Shown piece by piece: positions 11,939-24,171 of a stretch of 64,000 bases of DNA (position 1 is the stretch's first letter; every line of letters starts with the position of its first letter). A program made the translations under genes and the position numbers. This stretch comes from Phycomyces nitens. Taxonomy: Eukaryota; Mucoromycota; Mucoromycetes; Mucorales; Phycomycetaceae. The notes under the pieces were generated by a model. That model saw nothing but the letters and a program-made list of their open reading frames with translations. It was not told where the DNA came from and ran no database searches. The stretch spans positions 4,618,001-4,682,000 of the forward strand of contig JAHRBC010000004.1 in NCBI GenBank assembly GCA_022702545.1, given 5' to 3'.

Positions 11939-13316
11939 ATGAACATCCACTGTATTGATTACGGCGCGTTATATACACAATCAAACCGTTTCTACTATTT
12001 GGCAAGTTTGACAGTAAGGTTCTCTGATCCAATTACAGCACAGATCGCCTATTCTTTTCTATCCAGTATTCCAGTGGTGCACAACTCATCTCTTGATTTG
12101 TTTGTTGAAGACATGCATAACAATGTAATCATGGATCAAGCAGTCAGCTCTCATAGCAGAAAAGACATTGTTGTAAAAAGGGTTATCAGCTACGATACAT
12201 ACAGCAGCAATACATACAGCAGCAATACATACAGCAGCAATACATACAGCAGCAATACATACAGCAGAAGAAAGAAGGACCCCTTGGCCAATTAGAGAAG
12301 CAATAGAAAATGTAAAGAAATTGAAAGCACTGTATTTTGAATAGCAAGAAGAAGAAAATGGCTGTACCGAAAACGAAGTTATTCCTGCTCCCTTGACCAA
12401 CATAATAGACAAGAAGATGTACCAACGAAGCAACATGAATAGTGATATGTTATTGAAAGAAGTACAGAATAGACAAGACGCAGAAGATGATATCAAAAAC
12501 ATCATTTCACCCAAGTTACTGGAAGCAGTCGTTGTTTTTCAGAAAAACTGGATATTTGCAACACAATTCGAAGTATACTACCGAAATAATCTGTGCATTG
12601 CCGAATCTGCCATGACAACTATGATGGACAAGTATCCAGGCAACCTTGTCGCCAAGATAAAAAACAAGACAGGGAAAGGAAAGTCCTGGTTTGAACTATC
12701 AATCTTTTGAGGAAGATTTGAAATGCTGTTGACTGGTGGACTATGTGGCAGCAAGATGTCGAACAATTTTGTACCATTTCTGGGGTCAAACGTGCTGCTA
12801 AAGGAGTTGGTTGACAGCGAATCGTTTACAAGCGAGAAAATATGCGTAAATTACCATCATGACGTGAAAGCCCACTTTCAAGTAAGAAGCCTAAGAAACT
12901 AGGCAAAACTGTCGTCATCATTCAAATGTGTCTGCATCAGTAGTCTATTCCACAGAAAAGACTTTGCCACTATAGATCCTCTTAACATCAAAAATGGTAC
13001 CCCGTTGACAACGTTGATTTAAATTATTTTGAATCACATTTCCAATCAAAAACGATTCGAGGACGAACGTTACGAAGTGATTTTGAAGTTGTACAAAGTT
13101 TATCAGCCATTAAAGGATTGGCAAAGCTGCAATCGAAGAAAGAGTCTCGTCACTATCAAAGAAGAGCTGCTTACAAACGAGGGAAACAAAGATTTAATAG
13201 CTTTAGCAGAATATATGTCTAAAGTAAAGAAAGGAAACGGAAACCCGCTGGAGTTGATTACAACAGACAAAGTTGTATATCTCTCAGGAAAAATTTATGC
13301 ATATATTCAAAAATAA
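11939..13316 (+). pseudogene. Decayed coding sequence of unknown family in the palindrome loop
   Basis: Three plus-strand frames follow one another: 11939-12295, 12393-12710 and 13029-13316. A fourth open stretch lies at about 12717-12900. They are interrupted by stops and shifts of frame, with no convincing introns between them. The pieces are rich in charged residues, for example KDIVVKRVISYD, LLKEVQNRQDAEDD and ERYEVILKLYKVYQPLKDW. I do not recognise a family. The first piece carries a pentapeptide repeat, TYSSN, encoded by five 15-bp units (12194-12268). The best reading is the relic of one gene, perhaps carried by a mobile element. Three independent short genes are possible but less likely. 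Confidence 0.4.
12194..12268. repeat. Five-copy 15-bp tandem repeat (AATACATACAGCAGC)
   Basis: Five head-to-tail units of AATACATACAGCAGC, the first beginning GATAC. They lie in frame in the plus-strand open frame and give repeats of Thr-Tyr-Ser-Ser-Asn. The units are almost identical, so the expansion is recent. Confidence 0.95.
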
Positions 13317-13544
13317 AATAAAAAATCCCTCAATTGCTACAGATTGTAATATAAAACTATGTCTACAATTGCTTGTACAATACAATCAAACAAATCATTA
13401 AAGGCAGCTACTGATAATATGCCACTGAAAAAAGTATGGGATTTAAACTCTGAACTTTATTAAAATTGTCTTTCTACCCATATTCCTTTTCTTGTCACTG
13501 AGTTGGACATTTATACTACATAGCCAACCCACCATGTGTCAAGT
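13317..13544. other. Boundary DNA between loop and right arm
   Basis: Nothing recognisable. Similarity to the left arm starts at about 13545. Confidence 0.4.
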
Positions 13545-16359
13545 TCAACACCACTGATGATTTGAAAATGAGGATAGTTGAGGCATCAAATGAGATAAGA
13601 TCGTCTATACTCAGAAGCATTGGTCAACATTCTGTAAACATGTTTGAAAAATGTCTACGAATGGAGCCTCTCTAATAAACCATATCGGTTTTTTTTTGGA
13701 CTTTTTATGCCAATCGTTAGCGCAAATTGAGGTTGCCGAAAGCCCAGTTTTGATCAGTCAAATGCGCCAATTGGCAGGCTCAAAAGCTCAATTTAGCACA
13801 GGAGGCAATGTATGTGTCCGATTTTCTTCTTTTAGTGTTTATCTATTTTGAGGCTTGAACTTTGATTTCTTTGTATTCCACTGAATATTCCAACTACTAA
13901 TAATTAAAAAGACCAAGTAGCATGGAAAATAGCTATCTAAAAACGACCTTGCAATAATTGGAAAGTTTAAGCATGTACCATTATCAATTGAAGCTTCTTT
14001 ATAAAATTTGCATTTATAATACTTTTTTACTCGCTTATCCTCTTTCTTTACAATTCTTGGACATCATATCTATAACAAAAAGCTATATAGCTATACGAGT
14101 GTATGACATGAATTTACTCTGGTAATTAATCTATTATTACTATTTATTTTAAACTTTCTTTTATTGAAAATAAAACTATTATGTCAAAATAAAAATAAAA
14201 ATGAACAAGAGATGCCTAGTGGTCTCAAAATATGGCCATCAATTTATAATTTATTATAAAGAATTCAAATTACATTGGGATTAATCCTCGATGAGTATAT
14301 GCCTCTTCCAAATATTTCACTTCTTCAGCAGATAGCTTTATATCGATGGCATCTATCAAATCCTTCAGATGCTCCACTTTACTGACACCTACAATAGGCG
14401 CCGTGACATGGCCTTTGGAAAACAACCAGGCCAATGCAACCTAATTCACATCTAGTCAATAACCTCTTTTCATAAGGTGTCCATTGTGTTTACCTGGGCA
14501 GGAGTTATATTTCTCTTCTCAGAGATCTCAACCACTCGGTCAATAATCAGCTCATTGCTTTCGTCCTCATATTTGGAGGGTGATCTGCTGATAGCCTTAT
14601 CTGTCTGGCTGCGAGCCGATGAACGGTTCTTGGCTGTCAAGTGGCCACGAGCAAGGGGAGACCATGGAATCTGAGCAATACCTTGATCGATACAGTAAGG
14701 GATCATCTCTCGCTCCTCTTCGCGGTACAATAGGTTGTAAAGGTTCTGCATGGAAGAGAATCTAGCCCAACCATTCTTCTCAGCAATAGAATTTGCCTTT
14801 TGGAATTCCCAAGCCTTCATTGAGCTGGCACCAATGTACCGGACCTTTCCAGATCTTACAAGATCATTAAGAGCTTCCATCGTTTCTTCAATAGGCGTAT
14901 TCTGGTTTATAGTCCAGTGTGAGAAAATAAAAATAAAATATTATAAAACTAAAGCTCAACTTACATGATCAAAGCGATGGATCTGGTAGAGATCAATGTA
15001 CTCAAGACCAAGACGTTCCAGAGAGGCTTCAACAGCATCGAATATGTGCTTTCTCGAGAGGCCATAGGAATTAACATATTCTTGAGATTGGTCCAGATTG
15101 GTATTGAAGAGATTTGCACTAATGTCCTGAGAAACCGTGAAGAAAACCTTGGTGGCAACAACAATACGATTACGAGGCATTTGCAGCTGTTTAATGGCCT
15201 TTCCGAGGATACGCTCACTCTCTCCGTTGGCATAAGCATCAGCAGTGTCAAAGAAGTTGATTCCGGCCTTGTAGGCAGCTTCTATGATCTTGAGAGAGTC
15301 TTCCTCATCCTTTACCCAGCTCGCCCATTTGGATGAACCAAAAGACATGCAACCAAGGCACAAGCGCGACACCTAAGAGGTTAATTAGACAGACTCAAGT
15401 AGACCATTGAGGACTTACGCGCATTCCTGTCTTGCCAAAGCGAACGTATTCCATCTTGGTGCTTAAAGTAGTTATTTGCAAAGAGAAAGGTTTATAGTGA
15501 TGAATTAATAATCGAATTGCCTGTACCTTTTATATGTGTAAGTCGATCTAGCTCTTTGTAACACAAGACTACAGGTAAATATGCCATATACTAAAGATAT
15601 AATATGTATGGTCAAATGTAATGCTATCTTTTTACCTAGATCGCAATTGATAAATGCTGTGTAATCTGAATTTATTTAGCTCTTGCAAGGTATCATCGAT
15701 GCGGAATAGGCTTCTTTGACTAGCCTTGACGTATCTCGTAGGAATACTGCTAGTTTGTTCTTTAATAGGCAATAATTTGCATCCAAATATGGAATGATCT
15801 TACGTGTATACTCTTAAAAAGAAGTGGTTCAGAAGGATATTAATTCTGTGACCCTTCCATTTCAAATTTTATTCAAAGTCAATACTAGCTCTTGTGTATA
15901 AACTTTACTCATTTCCACTTGACCCTTTTTCTCTTTCCCTTTTTCCAATTTTATCTATAAATTTTCATTAATAATACGCCAACGAACAGAATCTCGGTAT
16001 ATTTTATCCGATTTATCCTTATTATCTTGCCAACAAATCCCTCGGTTGGTTTTTACGATTTTAGATAAGTTTATCCGTAATACTCTGAATATCGTTTTAC
16101 TATAACCCATTGTGTTCTTCTAATAGTCATTAGATGGCGTATAAAACAGCTCCATAATGTAATGTTGCATATATATATATTACTATAGTTGTAAATATTC
16201 TTTACAAAGTCTCGACATGGGGATGAAAACTATGCCCACAATTCCACAATTGCTACTCTTTCTGACCAATTCTTGACAATTTGGATTTGGGGATACAAGT
16301 CTCAAATTAAGTATAGTGTGCTTATCGAGGCAATAATGTCTCTAAACCATAAATCATAT
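13545..16359 (-). repeat. Inner right arm: inverted reductase unit (copy 3) with transposase tail
   Basis: This is the reverse complement of about 7060-9845, and of 3242-5580 over the gene. At its left end (13545-13675, plus strand) it carries a 3' fragment of the same transposase as 9720-9965, with a frame reading DLKMRIVEASNEIR and then SILRSIGQHSVNMFEKCL. No functional transposase is present. The arm continues without a break into the outer arm at about 16360. Confidence 0.87.
14270..15454 (-). CDS. Aldo/keto reductase, copy 3 (inverted)
   Basis: Minus-strand exons: 15454-15419, 15372-14965, 14901-14494, 14440-14270. They give 340 residues with the same intron positions as copies 1 and 2. 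The tetrad is complete: Asp54 in FFDTADAYANGESE, Tyr59, Lys87 (VVATK) and His144 (YQIHRFDH, codon at 14979-14977). One segment, SRSPSKYEDESNEL, differs from the paralogues' RLFARKEDESNEL. This is a substitution patch in the variable region after SPLARG, not a frame break. Probably a functional cytosolic NADPH-dependent carbonyl reductase of unknown substrate. Its upstream DNA reads directly into the outer arm of the inverted repeat, so it keeps what is probably the original promoter context. Confidence 0.95.
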
Positions 16360-18307
16360 CGTATTTGGTAAGAAAGCCAAAAAAAAAACCTGATAAGTAA
16401 CAGTGAGCTAAGAATAACTGTAGGTAAACTAACATTGGGAGTTTATCAGTAAATCGATGTTGATTAAAATAGTATTTTTCCATGTATAATACAACAGAGC
16501 CAGTGTCTAGAACATCTGTGTGGTTTATATATTGAATATTTATAAGTTAAACATTCAATGTTACAAGGTTTTCAAGTATATTCAAAGAATGATGAAACTT
16601 TTTTTAAAAATACATATTTTTGCTCAAATCAATAATAAAGGCACTACTATTATACATATAATTTCTTACATTAGATAAGAAAAGTACAGTGGAGAATGAC
16701 ATGAGTAGCGCATTACTTTTCTATATCAATCTTGCACATCTTGAATACGACCCATAAAATTGCAGATCAATTAAAGACATGTTTTAATTGATTCAAATCT
16801 CTTTGCAAAACAAATGGCAAAAAATGGTTTAGTAATCGAGGTCAATCCAAACCATCAATTCACTTTATCAAAACCGAAAATATTGTTCACCAGAAACCAA
16901 TAAATAAAATTACATTTTCGATATTTGCTTTTCACAAGTTACTTTTTCTACCTATATTGTTTGTACTTGATGGTATAAATATACAGTAGTATGGAACCAA
17001 TAACAATTGAACCTGCTATAGATTGGTATAAGCTGCATTGCAAAGGTAACAAACGACCAATGTTTCTTATTCTGCCAAATGTTTAATATTGCTTTCTGTG
17101 ATATCAATCTCGGTTCATATCATGGTATGTACACTGAATTTATAAGCAATAGAAAAACACCTAAACCAAGGAAATTCTTGGATACGAACAATATTCAAGG
17201 TGGGTGCAAATATGTAAATCCTTGTTATTTTATTTTTATCTTTAAAAAAATGTCATTAATACTCCAAGATGTCTATGCTGATTTCTGGTTATACAAGACG
17301 GTTTGTTTTTTTTCTCGGGTTCTTTTAACATTCCTATTACAAATTCACAAAAACATACTAGAATTCACTTTGTCAAGCAAGTGCTTTACTTTATTCGGAC
17401 ACTCGTACCCAGCCTTGAATCTTTAAATCTCATATCAAGAAAACATAGGACATTCAGAGGCCTACGATTATAGTTTCAAGATATAATCTCAAGTACAATA
17501 CATTCAGCATTCTTGAAACTGTATTTTCCAACATCATCAAAAGAATCCATATAATGATGTATACTGGGGAACATAGTGCCAAACAACACTCTTTTTAATT
17601 ATAGAAACTTGGCTTGGTAATGTCCTTTAGATATACCTAATTCCCTGCCTTGCCTTGGATATGCTTTTCTTGTTTGTATACTTCACCCTTGCTACAATAA
17701 GCAGGAAACCTTGAGGTGCTGCATCAAGAAGCTTGCTAATGTGCACTAAAAGTGCAAACGATTTCTCTTTATCGGTTATTTATCACCCCTCTTTTCCTGT
17801 GCAGCAAGAGTATTGAGCATTTTACATGGGATTAGAGCTCTAGAAGAATATCCATTTCTATAGACTTTATAAGGCCAGAATACTCTACCTCATAGATCTT
17901 GATATATTACCTGCATTTTTCTAGCATATACAGCATTGCCGATATCATTCAATTGATCGACTATAAAGTATACTACAACCCAATGGTTAGGTCTTGCGAC
18001 TAATCACAATTCCTGACTGCATTTGTTTTAAGAATTGAAACAGCCGACGAACTATCAGATCCATATTTGTAGAAATAGTATTACACTAGGGACGTTTTAA
18101 TAAATAGAGTCTTGATAGTCCATGGTATATTTCACCTGAATAAATTTTATCTCTCTCTCTCTCTCTCTCATTAACTTTTTTTTTCAAGTCGATTTGTTGC
18201 AAGATTTCTTTCTCTCGAGAGGATGCCTGCCACTTTTAAAACCTTTTGGCTTGGAATACCAAACCCCATCTCTAATTCAGCATTTCTACTCGCATGATAT
18301 GTATATC
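16360..18307. repeat. Outer right arm of large inverted repeat (mirror of 1293-3240)
   Basis: Reverse complement of 1293-3240 with very few differences visible by eye. It holds no recognised gene. The (CT)n microsatellite at about 18151-18168 is shared with the other arm. Homology ends at 18307, immediately before a poly-A/GGG motif. Confidence 0.9.
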
Positions 18308-18343
18308 GCTACGAAAAAAAAAGGGTACGGTTTTTGGACCGGG

Positions 18344-18693
18344 TGTTGTGTTTTAGGGTGATAAAAACAATAAAAAAATAGTAATGGAGATATAGATAGT
18401 AAGTGAGTACTTTGAGACTGTATATAAGCTTGTCTCTATTAAGATACAAAATGTGTTGCTCTTTATATACTCTTTCAATGTGCTGTTACACAAGATCTTG
18501 GACTTCCTGATACGTGGGGTCTTTCACCACATTAAGATATTAGATGGAGTAAGCTTCTGAGCTCAACATCCATGTTACTATTATTCTGATACATTGCTAT
18601 ACTTCGTCCATCGTACCTTATTAGCTCTCAGCTAATCTGTACTTATAGCTTATGTACATGTAAAATATACATTAATAAGGCTGGATCACCACA
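18344..18693 (-). mobile_element. Solo LTR, family A (350 bp)
   Basis: On the minus strand it starts TGTGGTGATCCAGCC at 18693 and ends ACACAACA at 18344, giving TG...CA ends. A second copy of the same LTR starts at 63406 in the plus direction, and the first 312 bp can be matched after removing the insertion in that copy. The internal TATATAAA promoter motif is kept. No retrotransposon body lies next to it, so it is a solo LTR. The flanking pentamers are CCGGG and CCCGG, not a clean direct duplication, because the site is palindromic. Confidence 0.8.
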
Positions 18694-18931
18694 CCCGGTT
18701 TTTGCGTAAACCTTGTCCATTATTTGGATTTATCCAATCATATTTATGACCAGCTTTTTCAATAGCTTGGAAATTGTTTGTGTAGAGTTTTATCAAGTAA
18801 TATTGTATGTATTCTTGTCTTTCGCACAACTGACCTTTAATAATTCTCAATTGCAATCTATATTTTCCAAAAATATAAGATCTGTGGTTAAAATATTGTT
18901 TTTCTCCCATCTGAGTTTATACCTTGGGATT
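18694..18931 (-). pseudogene. Orphan open frame next to the solo LTR
   Basis: A minus-strand frame of about 74 codons begins near 18910 with MGEKQYFNHRSYIFGKYR and reads through KAGHKYDWINPNNGQGLRK before running into the LTR. I do not recognise it. It may be coding DNA of an older element into which the LTR inserted. Poly-A/GGG motifs at 18308-18325 and, inverted, at about 19026-19046 could be the ends of such an element. Treat as tentative. Confidence 0.25.
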
Positions 18932-20794
18932 TAACTTGTTTTTTGTTTCAATTCCAAAAAATCATCAAGTTTTGGCTATTATAGACCCAAAATAAATCTC
19001 CGATTTCCAAACACACACACACACACCCCTATTTTTTTTTGTAGTGGGAGGGGATTCGAGTTGATCAAATTGTCCTTTAAACTTGCAAGAACTTCAAAAG
19101 TAATCAATTACAAACACTTGACTCTTGCTTAAAAAAAGTGCCATTTCCTAGGCAAAAAGCAACTTTGACCACTTTATCATCACATCTGTACACTTTTACA
19201 AATCCTGTCCAAGCATAAACTTGAACATAAAGACCATGAATCTTTTAATGTTTGCCGGGTTCCATTTGCAAGACTGTTTGGACTATTTCCAAAGCCATAT
19301 TTCCATTTTCGGTCAATATCTATTAATACAAATGCATTATCTTGCTTTATAGCTTGACCATTACCAAGAGGGTATAATGATCAACTATTATTATTCAACA
19401 ATGTTATCAACTTTTGCTACACTTGGATGCAAGAGGTATATATATATATGGGAAATCCTGTTTCTTCTTATTTTCTAGTTCTAATCTTTAACCAAATGGC
19501 AACAATAGAATCAATTTTGGAAATTTAATTAGATCAAACATACTTTTTATTATTATTATTGCATATTCTATAAGAGGAAACAAAAGCACAGAGCAGTAAA
19601 AGACGACATGCTGCAACCCAGGTATTCAGATTTTGATCTTGAAAAAAAGTACATTATAGCTACAAACCGGCTTTTGTTGACCCTGAAAAAAAAATGTTGC
19701 TTTTATTGCAGCAGAGGGGATGTGTACCAAAGCGTATAGTTTATTGCGGTACAAAAACTCATTAATACTACCATATAACAAGGTCAACAAGATATGAAGA
19801 GTATCAACAGAGACAGGAAAAGCAAGATGAAATTGAAACGATCAAAAGACATCTACCATCCCACGCAGCATATATTGATTACATATAGTACATGTCAACT
19901 CACTTGAAAGTGCTGTATACTTTTTCTATTGGAGTAATGCTAAATACCAGTTCTCTTTATACCAAGGCTGCCAGAGAGTACTAAGAAAAGGCTTCAAACT
20001 CTAAAGCCAATAAAAGTGAGCAACCATATATATATATATATATGTATATATATTTGAAAGTTTAAGCAAGTGAGAACCTCTTTTTGTATAAAGAAGAGGA
20101 AATAATGGTTCCAATGATAGTTTTTGGGGCCGGGATTCCTGGGAAGTACTTGGTAAAACTAATGAACAGATTAAAAGTGACGGGAAATCTGTGAAGGGCG
20201 TTGAACAAACTGGAGGGAGATGGAGGTCTTTTCTGCTGCTCCACTAAATGAATACAATGCCTCAAGGACGTACAACAATTGTCAAATAAATATTTTGTAC
20301 AATCTACAAAGCATATTTGCCACCATAGTGTACTATATAACCTGCAAGATCTGATAAAAGCAACTAGCAACAACTCTATTGAAAGCCGTCTGTTTCTATT
20401 TTTCTTTTTTACAGGTAGAATTATAGATTAACAAAGATTTTGACTCAAAACTTAATTCGTCCTTGTCCAAATTTTTATTCTCTTGTCCACAAAAGGTAAG
20501 AAGATTGTCTACATTTACATTTTGATTCGTCAAAAATAAATAAATAAATAAAAAATAACATTGTCTAAATTTGAAGTAAAAATGCTGTACTGTACTGTAC
20601 TGTATTCTGTTATCCTCCGCTAAAACATTGACGATGACATCAAAACGGAGTGTGTCCAAATAAAGTAATTCACCTTTTTCCCTTCCTTTTGTTGCAGTCC
20701 GCTTTCTGTTCTTTCTGTATAGTCTGTACCTTTTTCTCCGTGGTTCATTGAAGCCACTCTCTCAATTAGCCCCTCTGTCATTGCACTTATTGCC
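18932..20794. other. Intergenic DNA and promoter of the 5-phosphatase gene
   Basis: No gene is supported. There is an (AC)n run at 19011-19026, (TA)n runs at about 19436-19448 and 20026-20052, and a CTGTA repeat at about 20584-20604. The last 110 bp before 20795 are pyrimidine-rich, as in many fungal leaders. Confidence 0.5.
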
Positions 20795-23700
20795 ATGGAA
20801 AGTGAAGGTCAAGAAGACACCTCAGTCTCATTTAAAGAGTTGAAGAAGCGTTGGGCCCAGCATGAGACAATTCTGCGTCAAGAAGGATCCTCTCTCGAGA
20901 ACATTTCCAAAACATCTCCAACACCCATCTTAACCGACAATCATACCCAAGGTGTAAGCATTTCTCCGCCACAAGAACTCGTACGCACATCTTCTGCACC
21001 ACCTCTTCCACCCAAGCCAACCACAGTCCACACCACCTCCGTGGCCGAGAAGTCTCAGGTCCACCTCGATAGTGTTCGCCGAGTCTCTCTCCTTGCACAG
21101 CAGTTCAATGCAAAGACCAACGTAGGCACATCTCCCGGGACTGGATTAGAAACGCCTGCACCACCAACAGCCCTAGACCAAACCGTGTCTCCCCCACCTA
21201 CTCAACACACTTCGCATGATCCGTTTAGTGAAGAAGAACTCCAATCGGGAACAAGTGACACAGACTCTGAAGGAGACACTGGTAGTACCAGTAGTGGGGA
21301 AAGTGATATGGATGACACACTTATCCATCAAGTTCAGACATCCCATATCATCCATTCAAGTCCTGAACACGACTTATCACTCAAAGCCATCGAGCAACAG
21401 CCTAGAATACCACCAAAGCCATCACAATCGACTACAAAGACCCGTAATCCACCCCCACCACCACCGCCTTTGAGTAAAAAATACCATGGGTCTGTAAACA
21501 ATCCGCCACAACCACTGCCACAGACAAGAGGAATCGTGGCAGAAAAGCATGCCGAGGTCACACCACCAATACTCCCTCCTCGCCCAGTCCTGGCCGAGGG
21601 ACACACTGTACCCATTCTCCCTCCCCGTCCATCTTCTTCATCCATTGCTCGATCCAATACCGTGACGGCTACAGGAAGGCCCCCTCAAGGAAGCACTTTT
21701 GCTTCCAATGCCAGTAGTGTACGCCGAGCCATGACTTCTGTTAGACGGGGGGTTGCTCATCCTGGATTACTCATGACCACAAGCATTTACCCGGATTTCA
21801 CAAATGCAAGTCGGAAGCCCCCAGTTGGCCATAGCTCTGGACAGCGTTTGGGAGGGAGCAAACATACGGTGTGTGCAATTGCAGCGTCCGGTAGTACATT
21901 GGCAATAGGAGGACACACGACACGGATCTGGGACATTGAAAAAAACGCATGTTTATATGCAGTTGACCCAGCAATGCCTAATGAAAACAATGACAAGGTT
22001 CGGTCAATGGCATTCGCACCTTGCCGAAACCCTGCCAACGAAGGTCATTATCTGTGGGTAGGAATGCAGGACGGGATGCTGATGGTTCTCGACGCCAATC
22101 GACAGATGATTCTTGGCAAGAGAACCAATTTTCACTCTGCTCCTGTGCTGTTCATTATGCGCCACAAGAACACCGAGATGTGGACTATTGATGAGAGTGG
22201 TCTGCTCAAGATCTGGCCGGCCCTAGCAGTGGACTGTGATCAGCACGATCCCCTGGACATCAATCCAGGTCACTGTCAGGTCACATCAAAGGCAGTTGCT
22301 GCTGTCAAGGTCGATTCTTGTCTATTCATGTCAACTGGCCGGACACTCGAATCTCATGAAATTCCTCTTTCCAAGAACCCTATCCGCAAACGCATTCCAA
22401 ACGACCTTGGCAACATTACACAATTAGCTGCCGTTCCTTATCATTATCACCACATCTTTGCGTCCCATGACAACGGAAAGATCAGTATATGGGACAGGGC
22501 AAACATTGAACGGGTCCAGGTGATCACGGTATCGATGTACGGTATATCGGCCATGGTTGGAGTTGGGGACTATTATCTCTGGGTGGGGTACAACACAGGA
22601 ATGATATATGTCTACGATACCCGTCCAGAACAATGGCTTGTTGTCAAGGTCTGGAAGGCACACTCGAGCGCAGTGTCATGTATTGTTGTCGATGATACAG
22701 GGCTTATCTTAGACCATGGCACTGTCCAGGTTGTCAGTACGGACTCTTCGGGAAATGTTGCCTATTGGGATGGTCTACTGCAAGATGACTGGCAAGGTAA
22801 GAAAAAAGGGTCAAATAAACTAGATGCTTAAAAAAATGAAAAACTACTTCTTCTTTTTTTTAGAACAAATATTGCATTCTCATGTACGAGAATACTGTAC
22901 CTATCAGGACATGGAGGTTATGCTATGTTCGTGGAATATCGATGCCACAAAGCCAGAGAAGCTGGCAAACACAGACGACGATATAAAGTTGCGCGAATGG
23001 CTGAATGGCATGAGAAATCCAGATATCATTGTTGTGGGCATGCAGGAAATTGTTGATTTGGAATCCAAGAAGCAGACAGCAAGTAAGTATTGCTTGTTTG
23101 TTATTCTTGGCTGACTCTATCTTAGGATCCCTGTTTGCCTCGCGAAAGAAGATTGAGACTCTACAGGACGCAGACGAACTTTTGACTCATCGCTATAGCC
23201 TATGGCATGACTATCTGGTCCAGGCAGTGGCAAATAATTTTGGTGAACATAGTTATGTAGTCAAAAAGACGGACCAACTTGTTGGCCTCTTTAGCTGTAT
23301 TTTTGTTAAACGTAGCCTGGAAGAAAGAGTATCAAAATGTGAATCTACTCTGGTCAAGACAGGCATGAAGGTGATGAACAGGAGTCTTCACGGTAACAAG
23401 GGTGGCATTGCTATCCGCTTTCTTCTAGACGACACATCTCTATGCTTTGTAAACTGTCATCTGGCTGCTGGCCAGTCGCATATACAGCAGCGCAATGCAG
23501 ATGCTGAAGGCATTCTTCAAACCACAGCATTCTCCGCACATGAAACCCCCGATAAATTTACAAACGGAGGTGATGGTAGTCTTGTACTTGACCACGAAGT
23601 ATGCTTCTTGAGCGGCGATCTGAACTATCGCATTGGGATGAGCCGCGACGATGTCATTAGGGAGTTAAAGAGCACTGATCAGCAAGCTGCTCGAGAGAGA

Positions 23701-24171
23701 CTTATGGCAGAGGACCAATTGCTCAAACAACGCCATACAAATCCTCTATTCAAGCTGCTCATATTCCAGGAACCTCTTATTGAATTCAATCCTACCTACA
23801 AATACGATCCAGGAACGAATTTTTACGATACCTCTGATAAAAAGCGCGTTCCAGCCTGGTGTGATCGAATCCTTTATCATGGAGAGAATATACACAATCT
23901 GTACTATAGACGACACGAGGTCCTTGCCTCTGACCATCGACCAATTAGTGCTGGGTATAGCTTGGAAGTAAAGAAAATCCAATATCCCCAACGGGATGCA
24001 ATTCAAAAGAAGATTCCAGAAGCCTGGCGCAAACACCTCTTGGAGATAGTCCAGCGTAGAAAGACTCTTTATGTTGCTGATTATGATGCTTGTAAGCTAT
24101 CAGAGGCTCACGATAGACTACAAGCCAATCAGTGGAATGTACAACAGACGATTGCGGATCTCTATGAATAG
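20795..24171 (+). CDS. Inositol polyphosphate 5-phosphatase with N-terminal WD40-like propeller
   Basis: Three exons, 20795-22796, 22864-23082 and 23126-24171, join in phase to 1088 residues. Residues 1-340 are low-complexity and proline-rich, with SH3-type cores such as PPLPPKP and two PILPPRP. Residues about 345-665 look like a WD40-type beta propeller (TTRIWDI, SGLLKIWP, GKISIWDR, GNVAYWDG). Residues about 690-1010 are the catalytic 5-phosphatase domain: WNID, GMQEIVDL, NKGGIAIRF, NCHLAAG, SGDLNYRI, PAWCDRIL and SDHRP are all present. The tail (about 1055-1088) resembles a UBA-like helix bundle. Expected role: removal of the 5-phosphate from PI(4,5)P2 or soluble inositol phosphates at membranes. 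There is no Sac1 domain, so it is not a synaptojanin. Propeller-5-phosphatase architectures are known in fungi and plants. The exon join WQ/EQIL and the join at KQTA/RSL restore conserved sequence. Confidence 0.93.

Noticed and set aside
12194..12268. Possible CRISPR-like array
   Set aside because: Units are directly tandem without spacers, and the genome is eukaryotic.
12086..12514. Minus-strand frame with repeated Cys-Ile-Ala-Ala-Val units
   Set aside because: It is the opposite strand of the 15-bp tandem repeat, which happens to be open in several frames.
20062..20659. Two minus-strand frames (103 and 87 codons) upstream of the 5-phosphatase gene
   Set aside because: No domain, no convincing start context, and the sequence is promoter-like. 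Probably chance.
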